Positions 42,785 to 51,609 of a DNA stretch of 64,000 bases are shown piece by piece. How positions within the stretch are numbered: position 1 is the first letter of the stretch; each line of letters opens with the position of its first letter. The stretch spans positions 291,449-355,448 of the forward strand of contig CATLFB010000003.1 of the NCBI GenBank assembly GCA_949927415.1. Reading direction: 5' to 3'. The translations under genes were made by a program, and so were the position numbers. The notes beneath the pieces were generated by a model. The model saw only the letters and a program-made list of their open reading frames with translations. It ran no database searches and was not told the DNA's origin. This DNA comes from an uncultured Candidatus Melainabacteria bacterium. Its GTDB lineage: Bacteria > Cyanobacteriota > Vampirovibrionia > Gastranaerophilales > Gastranaerophilaceae.

Positions 42785-43909
42785 ATGAATAAGAAGAACA
42801 TACTGGTAGTTTTCGGAACCCGCCCCGAAGTTATAAAATTGGCGCCGGTTATTTTAGAGTTGAAAAAACACAGCGATAAATACAATTGTATTGTCTGCAA
42901 CACCGAACAGCAAAAAGAACTTTCCAATCAAACACTTGCCTATTTCGGACTCAAGGCTGATATAAATTTGGACTGTATGAGACCAAATCAGTCGTTATTG
43001 GAAGTTCAGACAAGAATTCTAAGCGGTTTAAATCAGGTTTTTAAAGAAAACAAAATTGATTCGGTTATTGTTCAAGGCGATACGATGACGGTTTTGTGCG
43101 GCGCACTGGCAGGATTTTATAATAAAATTCCGGTTTTTCATGTGGAAGCCGGCCTTCGCTCTTACGATATTTATGAACCTTTTCCGGAAGAAGTTATGCG
43201 CCAGATGACATCGCGCGTGGCTGAATTAAATTTCTGTCCGACCGAAAAAAACAGGCAGGCTCTGTTGACGGAAAATATTAAGGATGAAAAGATTCATGTT
43301 GTAGGAAATACGGTTATTGATGCGCTTTTCTGCTTGTCTGAAGAGACTTTGCAAAATGCACGATTATTCTTCTCTTCAAACGGGATAGAAATTGATGACA
43401 AACTGGTTTTAATCACAGCGCACAGGCGCGAAAACCATGGCGAACGAATTGACAGGATTATAAGCGCAATCGAATATTTGGCAGAGAAATTCACTGACCA
43501 TACCTTTGTAATCCCGGTGCACCCGAACCCGAATGTAAAAGACAAAATCCACATGCGCCTTGGGCATTTGGCAAATATCAAACTTTTGGCGCCGCTGGAT
43601 TACCCGAACCTTGTATTTTTAATGAAGAATGCAAAACTCATTTTGACAGATTCGGGCGGAATTCAGGAAGAGGCTCCATCGTTTGGCTGTCCGACGCTTG
43701 TCATGCGATATGAAACTGAGCGGCAGGAAGGTATTGAGGCAGGAGTTTCTGTGCTTGTCGGCGCGGATTATGACAAAATAGTTTCTCAAAGTGAAGCTGT
43801 GCTTTCAAAAACCCGCGAACAAACGCGCCTAAAAGCTACAAACCCTTATGGCGACGGAACTTCCGCTAAACAAATTGAGGAAATTATTGATAAATATTTT
43901 TGTGATTAA
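42785..43909 (+). CDS. wecB: UDP-N-acetylglucosamine 2-epimerase (non-hydrolysing)
   Basis: 374 residues. Converts UDP-GlcNAc to UDP-ManNAc for surface polysaccharide. Motifs: VVFGTRPEVIKLAPVI, HVEAGLRSYDIYEPFPEE, NFCPTE, HRRENHG, VHPNPNV and LTDSGGIQEEAPSFGCP. TATAAA and an AT-rich region precede the ATG; no strong Shine-Dalgarno. Confidence 0.95.
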   Translation: MNKKNILVVFGTRPEVIKLAPVILELKKHSDKYNCIVCNTEQQKELSNQTLAYFGLKADINLDCMRPNQSLLEVQTRILSGLNQVFKENKIDSVIVQGDTMTVLCGALAGFYNKIPVFHVEAGLRSYDIYEPFPEEVMRQMTSRVAELNFCPTEKNRQALLTENIKDEKIHVVGNTVIDALFCLSEETLQNARLFFSSNGIEIDDKLVLITAHRRENHGERIDRIISAIEYLAEKFTDHTFVIPVHPNPNVKDKIHMRLGHLANIKLLAPLDYPNLVFLMKNAKLILTDSGGIQEEAPSFGCPTLVMRYETERQEGIEAGVSVLVGADYDKIVSQSEAVLSKTREQTRLKATNPYGDGTSAKQIEEIIDKYFCD

Positions 43910-44022
43910 GCCTCAGCGCAGCGTATTCTAGGCGTATAATTCTCCCCAAACGCTTCGTTTTAAATACGCAGGCATATCAATCAAGCCTGACGAAAAGTCT
44001 AATTTAGCCCATCAAATTTTGA

Positions 44023-44060
44023 AATAAAAAGAAAACCCTTATCTGATGATAAGGGTTTAA
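44023..44060 (-). terminator. intrinsic terminator of the AMIN-SPFH operon
   Basis: 11-bp perfect stem AAACCCTTATC/GATAAGGGTTT (44033-44043 with 44048-44058), loop TGAT; on the minus strand TTTTCTTTTT follows. The rest of 43910-44022 shows an inverted repeat around GCGTATT/AATACGC but no gene. Confidence 0.85.
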
Positions 44061-44084
44061 AATTAGGGATTTAATAGGTTTGGT

Positions 44085-44903
44085 TTACTTTTTCGAGTTA
44101 AGATTGATAAAAGGAATTGAATTGCCCATCATATATTCCGGCAATTTGCCATCCCATTTTTGAACAGCTTCATATTCAACAAGCGCTTTATTCTGAGTCA
44201 AAGCATTTGCTCTGATGGACATTGATTTGGCTTCAGCTTCGGCTGAAATGAGTTTCTGCTTAGCTTCTTCCTGAATCTGTACGGTTTTATTTTTAGCCTT
44301 CAGCGCTTCCTGTTCTGCCGTAACCTTGCTTTCAATTGCGCGTTCAAATACATCTGAATAATTGATTGAAGTCATCTGGAATCCTGTAACATCAATGTAT
44401 TTTGGCGCAAGCTGCTTTACAAGTTTGTCATAGATTTCTTTTGTTGCGGTTTCTCTGTTTGCAACAAGATCCTGCGCATTCCATTTTCCGATAACGTCTT
44501 TTATCGTACCTTCAAGAACCGGCATTACGATTTTATCAACATAATCCAGACCGACTTCACGATACATAGTATGCGCATTAGCCGGCTGAAGATTGTAGTT
44601 TACAACGTATGAAATCCGCGCCTGCTGAATATCTTTTGTGTAAACTTCCGTGTTCATATTGCGTTTTTGTGTTTTTACATCCATGTTTTTAATTTTTGAA
44701 ATAAACGGAGTCACAAAATGTACGCCTTCCGTGTAACTTTGCGGAGAAACTTTGCCTAATGTAACTTTTACACCGCGCTCACCTACACCCACTATCGCTA
44801 TAGGGTTGAAAATTAATAAAAATATCACAACCAACAGGCATATCACCAAAGGTATTGCAAGTTTTTCTCTTGCTGAGCCTGTTTTTTCTCCTCTTCCAGC
44901 CAT
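44085..44903 (-). CDS. SPFH/prohibitin-family membrane protein
   Basis: 272 residues. One N-terminal membrane helix (about 15-37), then the SPFH domain (VGVGERGVKVTLGKVSPQSYTEGVHFVTPFISKIK, about 40-75) and a long Glu/Ala-rich coiled coil (SKVTAEQEALKAKNKTVQIQEEAKQ, about 190-245). Such proteins form large membrane rings that organise proteases or lipids. ATG 44903 follows AGAGGTG. Last of three genes with 45130 and 44921. Confidence 0.9.
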   Translation of the reverse strand: MAGRGEKTGSAREKLAIPLVICLLVVIFLLIFNPIAIVGVGERGVKVTLGKVSPQSYTEGVHFVTPFISKIKNMDVKTQKRNMNTEVYTKDIQQARISYVVNYNLQPANAHTMYREVGLDYVDKIVMPVLEGTIKDVIGKWNAQDLVANRETATKEIYDKLVKQLAPKYIDVTGFQMTSINYSDVFERAIESKVTAEQEALKAKNKTVQIQEEAKQKLISAEAEAKSMSIRANALTQNKALVEYEAVQKWDGKLPEYMMGNSIPFINLNSKK

Positions 44904-44920
44904 TTTCACCTCTTTTTCTT

Positions 44921-45112
44921 TTATACAAGTCCGATTATGGACATTACTACATAAATTATCACAATCAAAAGGATTAATATCCCGAATCCGCTTAAAATCT
45001 GCTTACCGTATTTTTCGTACAAGTTTACGTTACAGATGAATCCAACAATTGTAATCACAAGATTTACGATTACTACTATTGAAATTAACAGCAGTAAAAC
45101 TCTTATTGCCAT
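44921..45112 (-). CDS. small two-helix membrane protein
   Basis: 63 residues, two membrane helices separated by a short polar turn (NVNLYEKYGKQ). No known family. It lies 17 bp from its neighbours on both sides, so it shares an operon with the AMIN-domain and SPFH genes and may be a partner of the SPFH protein. Confidence 0.7.
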   Translation of the reverse strand: MAIRVLLLLISIVVIVNLVITIVGFICNVNLYEKYGKQILSGFGILILLIVIIYVVMSIIGLV

Positions 45113-45129
45113 CTTTTACCTCTTCTCTT

Positions 45130-45783
45130 CTATTTTAAAGCCATGTTTTGCAATGACCGGATTGTTCCGGCGCGCTTTGCATTAACAGCCATGCTTTTTT
45201 CTCTCATGTGCTGTCTTATTTTGTAATCAATTTTGGCAGATGTCAGAATATCTGATTTCATTTCTTTGTACATTCTGATTTCGCGCTCGGTCAAATCATT
45301 GCGCAATGTAATTTTTTCATCTTTTTCAACTGATTTTCTGAAACTTCCCGCCATTATAACAGCAAGTAAAAATATCGCACCAATCCAGCCGATTTGTTTT
45401 TGCGACAAACCATCCCCCACTACAACCGGAGCTGATGCCGGAGTTTCAAAAATTACATCCGCTTTTTCAACCCCTTCTGCCTGAATGTAGATTTTAACTT
45501 CGTTGTTGCCAATATTTTCAACTACCATGTTATTGACGTTTTTTGTATTTATATATTTTGTATCAAGGTTTATTGAAGTCGAAATGTTTTTCAAATCCAA
45601 AAGCAATGCTCCATCCGGCTGCACAACTTTTTTAACCTGTGAAACCTTATCCGCTCGCAAAATAACATTGTATCCGGATGGGGTTCCTTCAAGTATGACA
45701 GAGCTCAAACTGTTGTCTGATGCGTATGCTGCTGTTGTTAACATCATTAGAGTGAGTATTAAATTAATAAGTATTTTTTTCAT
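45130..45783 (-). CDS. exported AMIN-domain protein with C-terminal membrane anchor
   Basis: 217 residues from ATG 45783 (GAGGAAAT). Signal peptide of about 22 residues ending TTAAYA. SSVILEGTPSGYNVILRADK and GALLLDLKNIST fit the AMIN domain, which in PilQ and AmiC binds peptidoglycan or targets proteins to the cell envelope. A membrane helix (about 130-148, IGWIGAIFLLAVIMAGSF) is followed by a basic cytoplasmic tail. First gene of the three-gene unit. Confidence 0.75.
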   Translation of the reverse strand: MKKILINLILTLMMLTTAAYASDNSLSSVILEGTPSGYNVILRADKVSQVKKVVQPDGALLLDLKNISTSINLDTKYINTKNVNNMVVENIGNNEVKIYIQAEGVEKADVIFETPASAPVVVGDGLSQKQIGWIGAIFLLAVIMAGSFRKSVEKDEKITLRNDLTEREIRMYKEMKSDILTSAKIDYKIRQHMREKSMAVNAKRAGTIRSLQNMALK

Positions 45784-45997
45784 ATTTCCTCGATATTTCC
45801 CCAATCTGTTTTCACATTTTAAGATTACAACTTTCTCTATCAACTAACATCAACCACTAGAGCGGCTTTTATCAATCAACAGGTCTATATTTCAACAGGT
45901 TTAATTATTAAGAAATATTACAAAAATAAAAGCATGCTGAAATTCAGAAAAAAGATTTTTTTTTATATAAGTACCACGAGGCTAAAAGGAGTATAAA

Positions 45998-46357
45998 ATG
46001 ACAAATAACATTTTTGCACGCACTTCACAAAGACACACTTCAACTTCTTCAATAAAAGGCAAAAAAGGCGGAACTGCCGAAACTGCAGGGTCACTGGCCA
46101 GCAAATCCGAAAAAAGTTATTTAGCAATGAATTCATACGACACAATTCAAATCAACAGCCCGTATTCATTAAATATTGATTTTACAAATTACGCAAATTA
46201 TAATGACGGCACAATGGCAAATTCAGGTTTCTTAGGCGGATTTGCAAACGCTGTCGCAATAATCGGAACTGACTGCTCCGGATTTGGCGGCGGTTTTGCC
46301 GGCGCATCCTGCGCATCTTCCGGCTCATGCGGCGGCGGCTTTACCTCATTTGTATAA
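45998..46357 (+). CDS. small Ser/Thr-rich protein with Gly/Cys-rich C-terminus
   Basis: 119 residues, no signal peptide. The first about 40 residues are basic and Ser/Thr-rich, the middle has YDTIQINSPYSLNIDFTNYANYN, and the last 30 are Gly/Ala/Ser with four Cys (DCSGFGGGFAGASCASSGSC). The leader-plus-Gly/Cys/Ser tail recalls RiPP precursors or filament-type small proteins, but no modification enzyme is nearby. Strong AAAGGAG and its own terminator support expression. Confidence 0.65.
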   Translation: MTNNIFARTSQRHTSTSSIKGKKGGTAETAGSLASKSEKSYLAMNSYDTIQINSPYSLNIDFTNYANYNDGTMANSGFLGGFANAVAIIGTDCSGFGGGFAGASCASSGSCGGGFTSFV

Positions 46358-46400
46358 GAGAAAAGGTTTTTAAAGATAAGAAAATAAAGAAAAATAATTT

Positions 46401-46430
46401 AAGACGACGATTTCAAGTCGTCTTTTTTAT
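46401..46430 (+). terminator. intrinsic terminator of the Gly/Cys-rich gene
   Basis: AAGACGAC / GTCGTCTT 8-bp stem (46401-46408 with 46417-46424) and T-run. Confidence 0.85.
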
Positions 46431-46444
46431 TGTATTCTAACGGA

Positions 46445-46693
46445 ATGGATAAAAAATATTACGTGTATATTTTAGAAACTGAAGACAACAAATTATACTG
46501 CGGCTACACGGATGATGTGGAAAAGCGCTTCCAATCACACATCAACGGAACAGGCGCAAAATATACGCGTGCCCATAAGCCTGTAAAAATAGTCTTCAAA
46601 CAGGAATTTGAGACAAAATCCGATGCAATGAAGGAAGAATACCGGATTAAACACCTTTCGCGCTCAGAAAAATTAAAGCTTTTAAATTTGTAA
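46445..46693 (+). CDS. GIY-YIG nuclease-domain protein (YhbQ-like)
   Basis: 82 residues from ATG 46445. The GIY-YIG fold is complete: YYVYILETEDNKLYCGYTDD (Y-V-Y then G-Y-T), the Arg in EKRFQSHINGTGAKYTR, and the catalytic Glu in AMKEEYRIKHL. Stand-alone members of this size are thought to act in DNA repair; the target is unknown. It begins 15 bp after a terminator with no clear promoter. Confidence 0.9.
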   Translation: MDKKYYVYILETEDNKLYCGYTDDVEKRFQSHINGTGAKYTRAHKPVKIVFKQEFETKSDAMKEEYRIKHLSRSEKLKLLNL

Positions 46694-46721
46694 CAAATTT
46701 GTAACAAAACCCCTGAAAAAT

Positions 46722-46749
46722 TAAATATTATTGAATTCCATGCCGACAT
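46722..46749 (+). promoter_or_regulatory. sigma-28 (FliA)-like promoter, copy 2
   Basis: TAAA (46722-46725), 16-base spacer, GCCGACAT (46742-46749), 32 bases before the ATG at 46782. Same spacing as the copies at 18670 and 63877. Confidence 0.6.
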
Positions 46750-46781
46750 AACAAACAGTTACAAGAAAAGGGAAAACTGTC

Positions 46782-48809
46782 ATGGGAATGTCAGCATCAC
46801 AAGCAAGACTTTTATACATCACAACACAACTGAATCACCTGTCATTGAAAGGCCAGAGCGTTTCTGATGCCAAAATCAGATTGACAATGGACACAGACGA
46901 AATTCAGGAAAAATACACACGTGCACTGAATAACAGCAGTTTGTATGTAAATAATAATATTTTTGCAGCGACAGGTTCAACCACAAACAGAGAGACAATC
47001 AGCCTCGAAGCGCTTGCTGCACAGGATTTGCTTGTTTATAACGGTTCAACTGTTCTCGGATATAAATATGAAGAAGTTGAAACAGGAAGAACAAAAAAAG
47101 TTTTAAAAGGATATGAAGACGACTTAACAAAACCGATTTACGGTACAAAAACCGAAACAGAAACATTCAGAAGCCCTTCAGCCTCAGCAGACAAATTGAG
47201 AAACGAAGATTTGAATGCAATGAACGGTATTGTAGATCGTATTAAAACAGATTACGCTGAATACGGAATTTCTGATGAAGATATCAGAACAGTATCATAT
47301 ACAACCCAAATCGGCGGCGAAGAAAAAACAGTAAACGCAATCGCAATCAGTTCTCAAGATGCATTAGTTGCTGTTTTGAACAATATGTTCATCAACTCTG
47401 AAGCAAGAAAAGAAAACTATGTTCTTGATTTCCCGGAAGGCACAGTAATTGATTTCAGCCAGATTAACCCCACAAACGACTGGCCGGGAATTGCACAGTT
47501 CCAGGGGCTGTTCGACGGAAACGGCGTAACTTTCTCAAATATTGGCGGAACTCAAGGTTTGTTTGCTGATTTGTACGGAACTGTTAAAAGCGTAAATATC
47601 GACGGCGCAAATATTTCAGCAAATACAGATATCGTCGGCGGCCTTGCAGGATATCTTGCAGATGCCGGCTCAATTGAAAACTGTAATGTTTCAAATGTAA
47701 ATATAACATGCGGCCTTCAAGGCGGAGTTGATTATCCGGAAGGATATTCGCCTGAAAGAGCCGGTATCGGCGGTTTGGTCGGCTTGAGCAACGGTGATAT
47801 CAGAAATTCATCAGCACAAGGTACAATCAACGTTCCGAATGCAGATGCAAGCTTTGGTTACATCGGCGGCTTCATCGGCGCAAACATCAACCCGCAAAAA
47901 GGCGAGTCATTAATCGAAAACTGCTATTCTGATGTTAATATCGTACTTTCAGGAAACAGTGATTATTCAAACTCAATTAACGGATTTATCGGCGACGATT
48001 CATTTGAAGCAATTATTAAAAACTGCACATCACTAGGTTCAATCACAACAGCAAACGGAAACCCCATCAACGGTTCAGACCTTGCAAACTGGGGACCTGT
48101 TTTGGAATCCGACGTTGAAAACCTGATTGCACTTGATACAAGAAACAATAACAACGTACTTTATTTTGGCAATACAACTTCACCAAACTGGGGCGCAGGT
48201 TCACAAAATATTCCGGACAATCTCGGCGGAAACTGGCTTAAGCCCGGTGATGAAGGTTACGAAGAACAAGCGCAGGCAACCGCTCAAGGCAATAACCTTC
48301 CTGTGTTGAATCTCAAAAAACTTCAGGAAGATGCGCTTGCAAAAGAAGCCACAAAAGAAATCGAAGATCCGGATAACATTATCGGATACGAACCGGGAGA
48401 ACCGATTTATGAAGAAGTACCTATAAAAGAACTTCAACTGGTTAAAGACCCTGATTATGCAGGACTTTCATCAGCAGAACTTGAAAAAGGATTGCGCGAA
48501 GGAATTTTCACACTTGTGCAAAAAGCCCGGGAAAATTCAAACCAGAAAGTCACAATCAACGGCACCGATTATGAACTTGTAAGCTGGCAAACCTGCACAG
48601 ATATCGTAGATAAGCAGGATGAAGCTAAATTAGCACTTGCCGAAGCCGAATACGAAAAAGGCATGGCAGAAATTCAGGCAAAAGACAAACAATACGAAAT
48701 CGACCAGAAAAAAATCGACACTGAATACAAAGCACTTCAAGCAGAAGAAGAAAGCATTAAAACAATCCTCTCTAAAAACGTAGAAAGATCATTCAAAACA
48801 TTCGGTTAA
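46782..48809 (+). CDS. MGMSASQAR-family protein with central GLUG repeats, member 2
   Basis: 675 residues. N-terminus MGMSASQARLLYITTQLNHL and C-terminal coiled coil (about 610-675, AEYEKGMAEIQAKDKQYEID, ending NVERSFKTFG) match the gene at 16674-18626. The centre differs: about 225-410 has GLUG-type repeats (GGLAGYLADAGSIENCNVSN, GGLVGLSNGDIRNSSAQGTI, GGFIG...), a beta-helical motif found in secreted and surface adhesins. No signal peptide, so export would need a dedicated route. It shares a transcript with the HExxH gene 12 bp downstream. Function unknown. Confidence 0.8.
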   Translation: MGMSASQARLLYITTQLNHLSLKGQSVSDAKIRLTMDTDEIQEKYTRALNNSSLYVNNNIFAATGSTTNRETISLEALAAQDLLVYNGSTVLGYKYEEVETGRTKKVLKGYEDDLTKPIYGTKTETETFRSPSASADKLRNEDLNAMNGIVDRIKTDYAEYGISDEDIRTVSYTTQIGGEEKTVNAIAISSQDALVAVLNNMFINSEARKENYVLDFPEGTVIDFSQINPTNDWPGIAQFQGLFDGNGVTFSNIGGTQGLFADLYGTVKSVNIDGANISANTDIVGGLAGYLADAGSIENCNVSNVNITCGLQGGVDYPEGYSPERAGIGGLVGLSNGDIRNSSAQGTINVPNADASFGYIGGFIGANINPQKGESLIENCYSDVNIVLSGNSDYSNSINGFIGDDSFEAIIKNCTSLGSITTANGNPINGSDLANWGPVLESDVENLIALDTRNNNNVLYFGNTTSPNWGAGSQNIPDNLGGNWLKPGDEGYEEQAQATAQGNNLPVLNLKKLQEDALAKEATKEIEDPDNIIGYEPGEPIYEEVPIKELQLVKDPDYAGLSSAELEKGLREGIFTLVQKARENSNQKVTINGTDYELVSWQTCTDIVDKQDEAKLALAEAEYEKGMAEIQAKDKQYEIDQKKIDTEYKALQAEEESIKTILSKNVERSFKTFG

Positions 48810-48821
48810 CGAAAGGCTAGC

Positions 48822-50156
48822 ATGACATCAATAAACAATTCACAACTGAATACAAACGTATATGTAATTGATGAACTTCTTAAAAAAGAACAAGAAAAAG
48901 AAGTAGAGTCTCTAAATGATGTTATTTCCTCAAACAGCAGAGGAACAGCACTTCCTTTTCCGAATTTGACATCAAGATTCGGCGGCAAAGCATATCTTCC
49001 GACTCTTGTAATGACAGGTGTTGAAAATGTTAATGAAATTGAAACAGAAATTGAAAAAGCAGCTTCAGAAGAAGAGCAAATCAATACAATTCTGAAAGCA
49101 AATACCCTTTCCAGCACTTTTGATTTGGCAGAAAAAAGTCTTTTCTCAACATGCACCCAATCCGGCAAAACTATAGATTTCACAGCCTACACAGGTTCAG
49201 ATAAAAATATCAACAGAAAAACTGACACCACAGCCCTTTTCAAATGCTTCACACCTGATACGAGCACAGGTAACACTGATGTTCAGAAAAAAGTTTTTGA
49301 AAGCGCCGTAACTACAATGGTTGACTGGCTTGACAACTACATTAACAATTACGAAACAATTGTTGCAAGTTCTCAAGGCCGCATGGATGCCAAATTATCT
49401 TTTCTTTTGAGAATCAGAAAAGCAATCGAAAATTGTGACTTCCCGGTAGGTTTTGCACCTCAAAGCGGAAGCGCTATGGGAAGCTACAACTGGTCATTCT
49501 ACATTGATGAATTTTTGAACCCGGAACAGGAAGCATTCACCAACAGAGGTGCTGAACACGATTTAGACCCGAAAATGCTTTTAAGAACAGACATGTTCGC
49601 CCAGGAAAGAAAATACAAAACCGAAGCCGAAGCAATCGCGGCTATCGACAACGCAATTGCGACAAACAATTTCGATTTTGGCGTTGAAGACTTGATTTTT
49701 TCAAACGAACAGGCATATTATCAGTTCAAAGGCGTTCAGCTTGCCACAGTTTTAATCCATGAATTTGTTCACTCTACTCACATCAGCAACGAAGCAGTTA
49801 CTTACTTTACATGCGAATTAATGGAACGCGATTTTTACAACGAATCAGTTTACACAAATTTCAGCAGCGAATTGCTCGAAAAAGCAAAACAGCTTGCGCT
49901 TGGCGGCGTTGAACTTAATCTTGCAAATGTAAAATATTCTGAAATGACAACACCTGTTGACACAGGAGATGGCGTAATTGCCGCAGCATTCGGTCATTCG
50001 CTTGCAAATATTGACGAAATAGCACAGCACGGGCATGAAATGAACATGGATGCCGAAGATGTTGATTTGGGCTATACAAAATATCAGGAATATTTGGCCG
50101 GAAATACGTCCGAATCCTGCAAAAAAGAACTTTTGAATTTCGTTTACAATGCATAA
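48822..50156 (+). CDS. putative zinc metalloprotease (HExxH) of unknown family
   Basis: 444 residues. Near residue 312 LIHEFVHSTHISNEAVTYFTCE gives HExxH with nearby Glu residues (NEA, TCE) that could be the third zinc ligand, the layout of zincins. The rest is not recognised; residues 20-110 are Glu-rich and helical. No signal peptide. It starts 12 bp after the GLUG-containing gene, so it is co-transcribed and may process, or be exported with, that protein. Start at ATG 48822 after GAAAGG. Confidence 0.65.
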   Translation: MTSINNSQLNTNVYVIDELLKKEQEKEVESLNDVISSNSRGTALPFPNLTSRFGGKAYLPTLVMTGVENVNEIETEIEKAASEEEQINTILKANTLSSTFDLAEKSLFSTCTQSGKTIDFTAYTGSDKNINRKTDTTALFKCFTPDTSTGNTDVQKKVFESAVTTMVDWLDNYINNYETIVASSQGRMDAKLSFLLRIRKAIENCDFPVGFAPQSGSAMGSYNWSFYIDEFLNPEQEAFTNRGAEHDLDPKMLLRTDMFAQERKYKTEAEAIAAIDNAIATNNFDFGVEDLIFSNEQAYYQFKGVQLATVLIHEFVHSTHISNEAVTYFTCELMERDFYNESVYTNFSSELLEKAKQLALGGVELNLANVKYSEMTTPVDTGDGVIAAAFGHSLANIDEIAQHGHEMNMDAEDVDLGYTKYQEYLAGNTSESCKKELLNFVYNA

Positions 50157-50220
50157 TCTGTAAACATCCATAAACTGCTGCGCGAAATATTAAGCCAAAA
50201 CTTTAAGCAATCAAGAAAAA

Positions 50221-51609
50221 CTACTGTTCAGTGCCGGATATTTCCTGCTTTAACTTTTCTTTTTCAAGCCTTTTCTGCTCTTTTGATTCAGCGCGCGCCT
50301 TTGCTTTTGTCTCTTGCTCTGCGCGTTTTTGATGTGCCTGTTCTACAAGAGTGTCCGCCTTTTCAACAGATTCGTTAAAAGTCGTTGAACCCTCAACTTT
50401 GTTGCGGATTTTGTAATCCTGCATTAATTCCTTGTGCTCTTTATCAATTTCCTTGACTTTTGATTTGTATTCGTCTTTTAGTTCTTTTAATTCTGATTTT
50501 TCTTTTTCTTTAGCGGCTTTTGCATCAAGCTTGTCTTCATATTTTGCCTGTTTTTCTTCAATTTTAAGTATCTGCGGCGGAACCAGTCCTGATTGAACCA
50601 TTTTTAAGCCATTCATACTAACCTGAACCATTTTTGGAGAAAGAGACAGAAGTTTAACTCGCTCGCCTTTGATATCAACACTCCAATTTCCCAAAAACAC
50701 AGGCGCACCGCCGGTATAAGCATAACCCGACACAACAACTCTGTCCGGCTCATTAACGTCAAACCCCAGAGGATAAATATCCCAGCGCTTGTCATTCAAA
50801 TTAACATTTTTATATTCCTGCCAGTAATATGAAATCGCATCTCTGACTTCGCTCAATTTGTAAGAAGTTTCTGAATTAAAATCGTACACAATCGCGTTTG
50901 TCTGCCAGATTCCGTCACGATTTCCGCCGACTTTTTCTTTTACCAGAAGCTTTTTACCGTCTGTTGAAAAATCCACAGGTGTCAAAGTTCTAAACGCACC
51001 GTAATTGTCAATTGATTTTTCTGTAGAAAGAATCGGATTCGGGTCGCGGTGCATAACATTGGCTTTTTTGATTTTTGCAAGCGCGTTTCCATGCGGCTCA
51101 AGCGGAATTACAAACAAATCACATGCAACCGTGTTTCCGCGCGGGTAATAATAGATTGCCGGATAAACCAGAATACTGTAATCCGGTGAAACTATCCCCT
51201 GTGCATTTTGCTGGCGTGTTTTTTTGAAGTTTCTGTTGAAAGAGATTTCAGGACTTCCCGGAGGATTGTTGTATCTGACAATTTCATAGTCAGGTTCCGG
51301 GATATATTTCATATCAGCGGCTTTTTCAGGTTTGGGAATCGGAATATCCGCCTGCATTTTATCTTTTGGCGCAGATAGCATTTCGTATTCTTCGACCGTC
51401 ATATAACCGGTGGGGTGTCTGTCATGTTTTTTGCGTCCGTACTCTTCTTTTGCATCTTCTTTTTGAATTTTATATAGATAATCAGCCTCTTTTTCCGTTA
51501 AATTTTTGGAAAAAGCGGGGGATGAAAAATTCATATCAACAAAACCTAATGCGGGCATTAAAAATGCACTCAACGTAATTATTGAGACAATCCCGCATCT
51601 TTCAAGCAT
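50221..51609 (-). CDS. exported hypothetical protein with C-terminal coiled coil
   Basis: 462 residues. A hydrophobic N-terminus (about 7-25) serves as signal or anchor. Residues about 110-340 look like beta-sheet repeats (DYSILVYPAIYYYPRGNTVACDLFVIPL, FSTDGKKLLVKEKV), somewhat like TolB-type propellers. The last about 110 residues are a Lys/Glu coiled coil. It starts directly after the response regulator stop (TAAATG), so it belongs to the same operon. Confidence 0.75.
   Translation of the reverse strand: MLERCGIVSIITLSAFLMPALGFVDMNFSSPAFSKNLTEKEADYLYKIQKEDAKEEYGRKKHDRHPTGYMTVEEYEMLSAPKDKMQADIPIPKPEKAADMKYIPEPDYEIVRYNNPPGSPEISFNRNFKKTRQQNAQGIVSPDYSILVYPAIYYYPRGNTVACDLFVIPLEPHGNALAKIKKANVMHRDPNPILSTEKSIDNYGAFRTLTPVDFSTDGKKLLVKEKVGGNRDGIWQTNAIVYDFNSETSYKLSEVRDAISYYWQEYKNVNLNDKRWDIYPLGFDVNEPDRVVVSGYAYTGGAPVFLGNWSVDIKGERVKLLSLSPKMVQVSMNGLKMVQSGLVPPQILKIEEKQAKYEDKLDAKAAKEKEKSELKELKDEYKSKVKEIDKEHKELMQDYKIRNKVEGSTTFNESVEKADTLVEQAHQKRAEQETKAKARAESKEQKRLEKEKLKQEISGTEQ

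Noticed and set aside
43918..43972. Inverted repeat GCGTATT...AATACGC after wecB as a terminator
   Set aside because: The loop is about 40 nt and no T-run follows; the real terminator nearby is 44023-44060.
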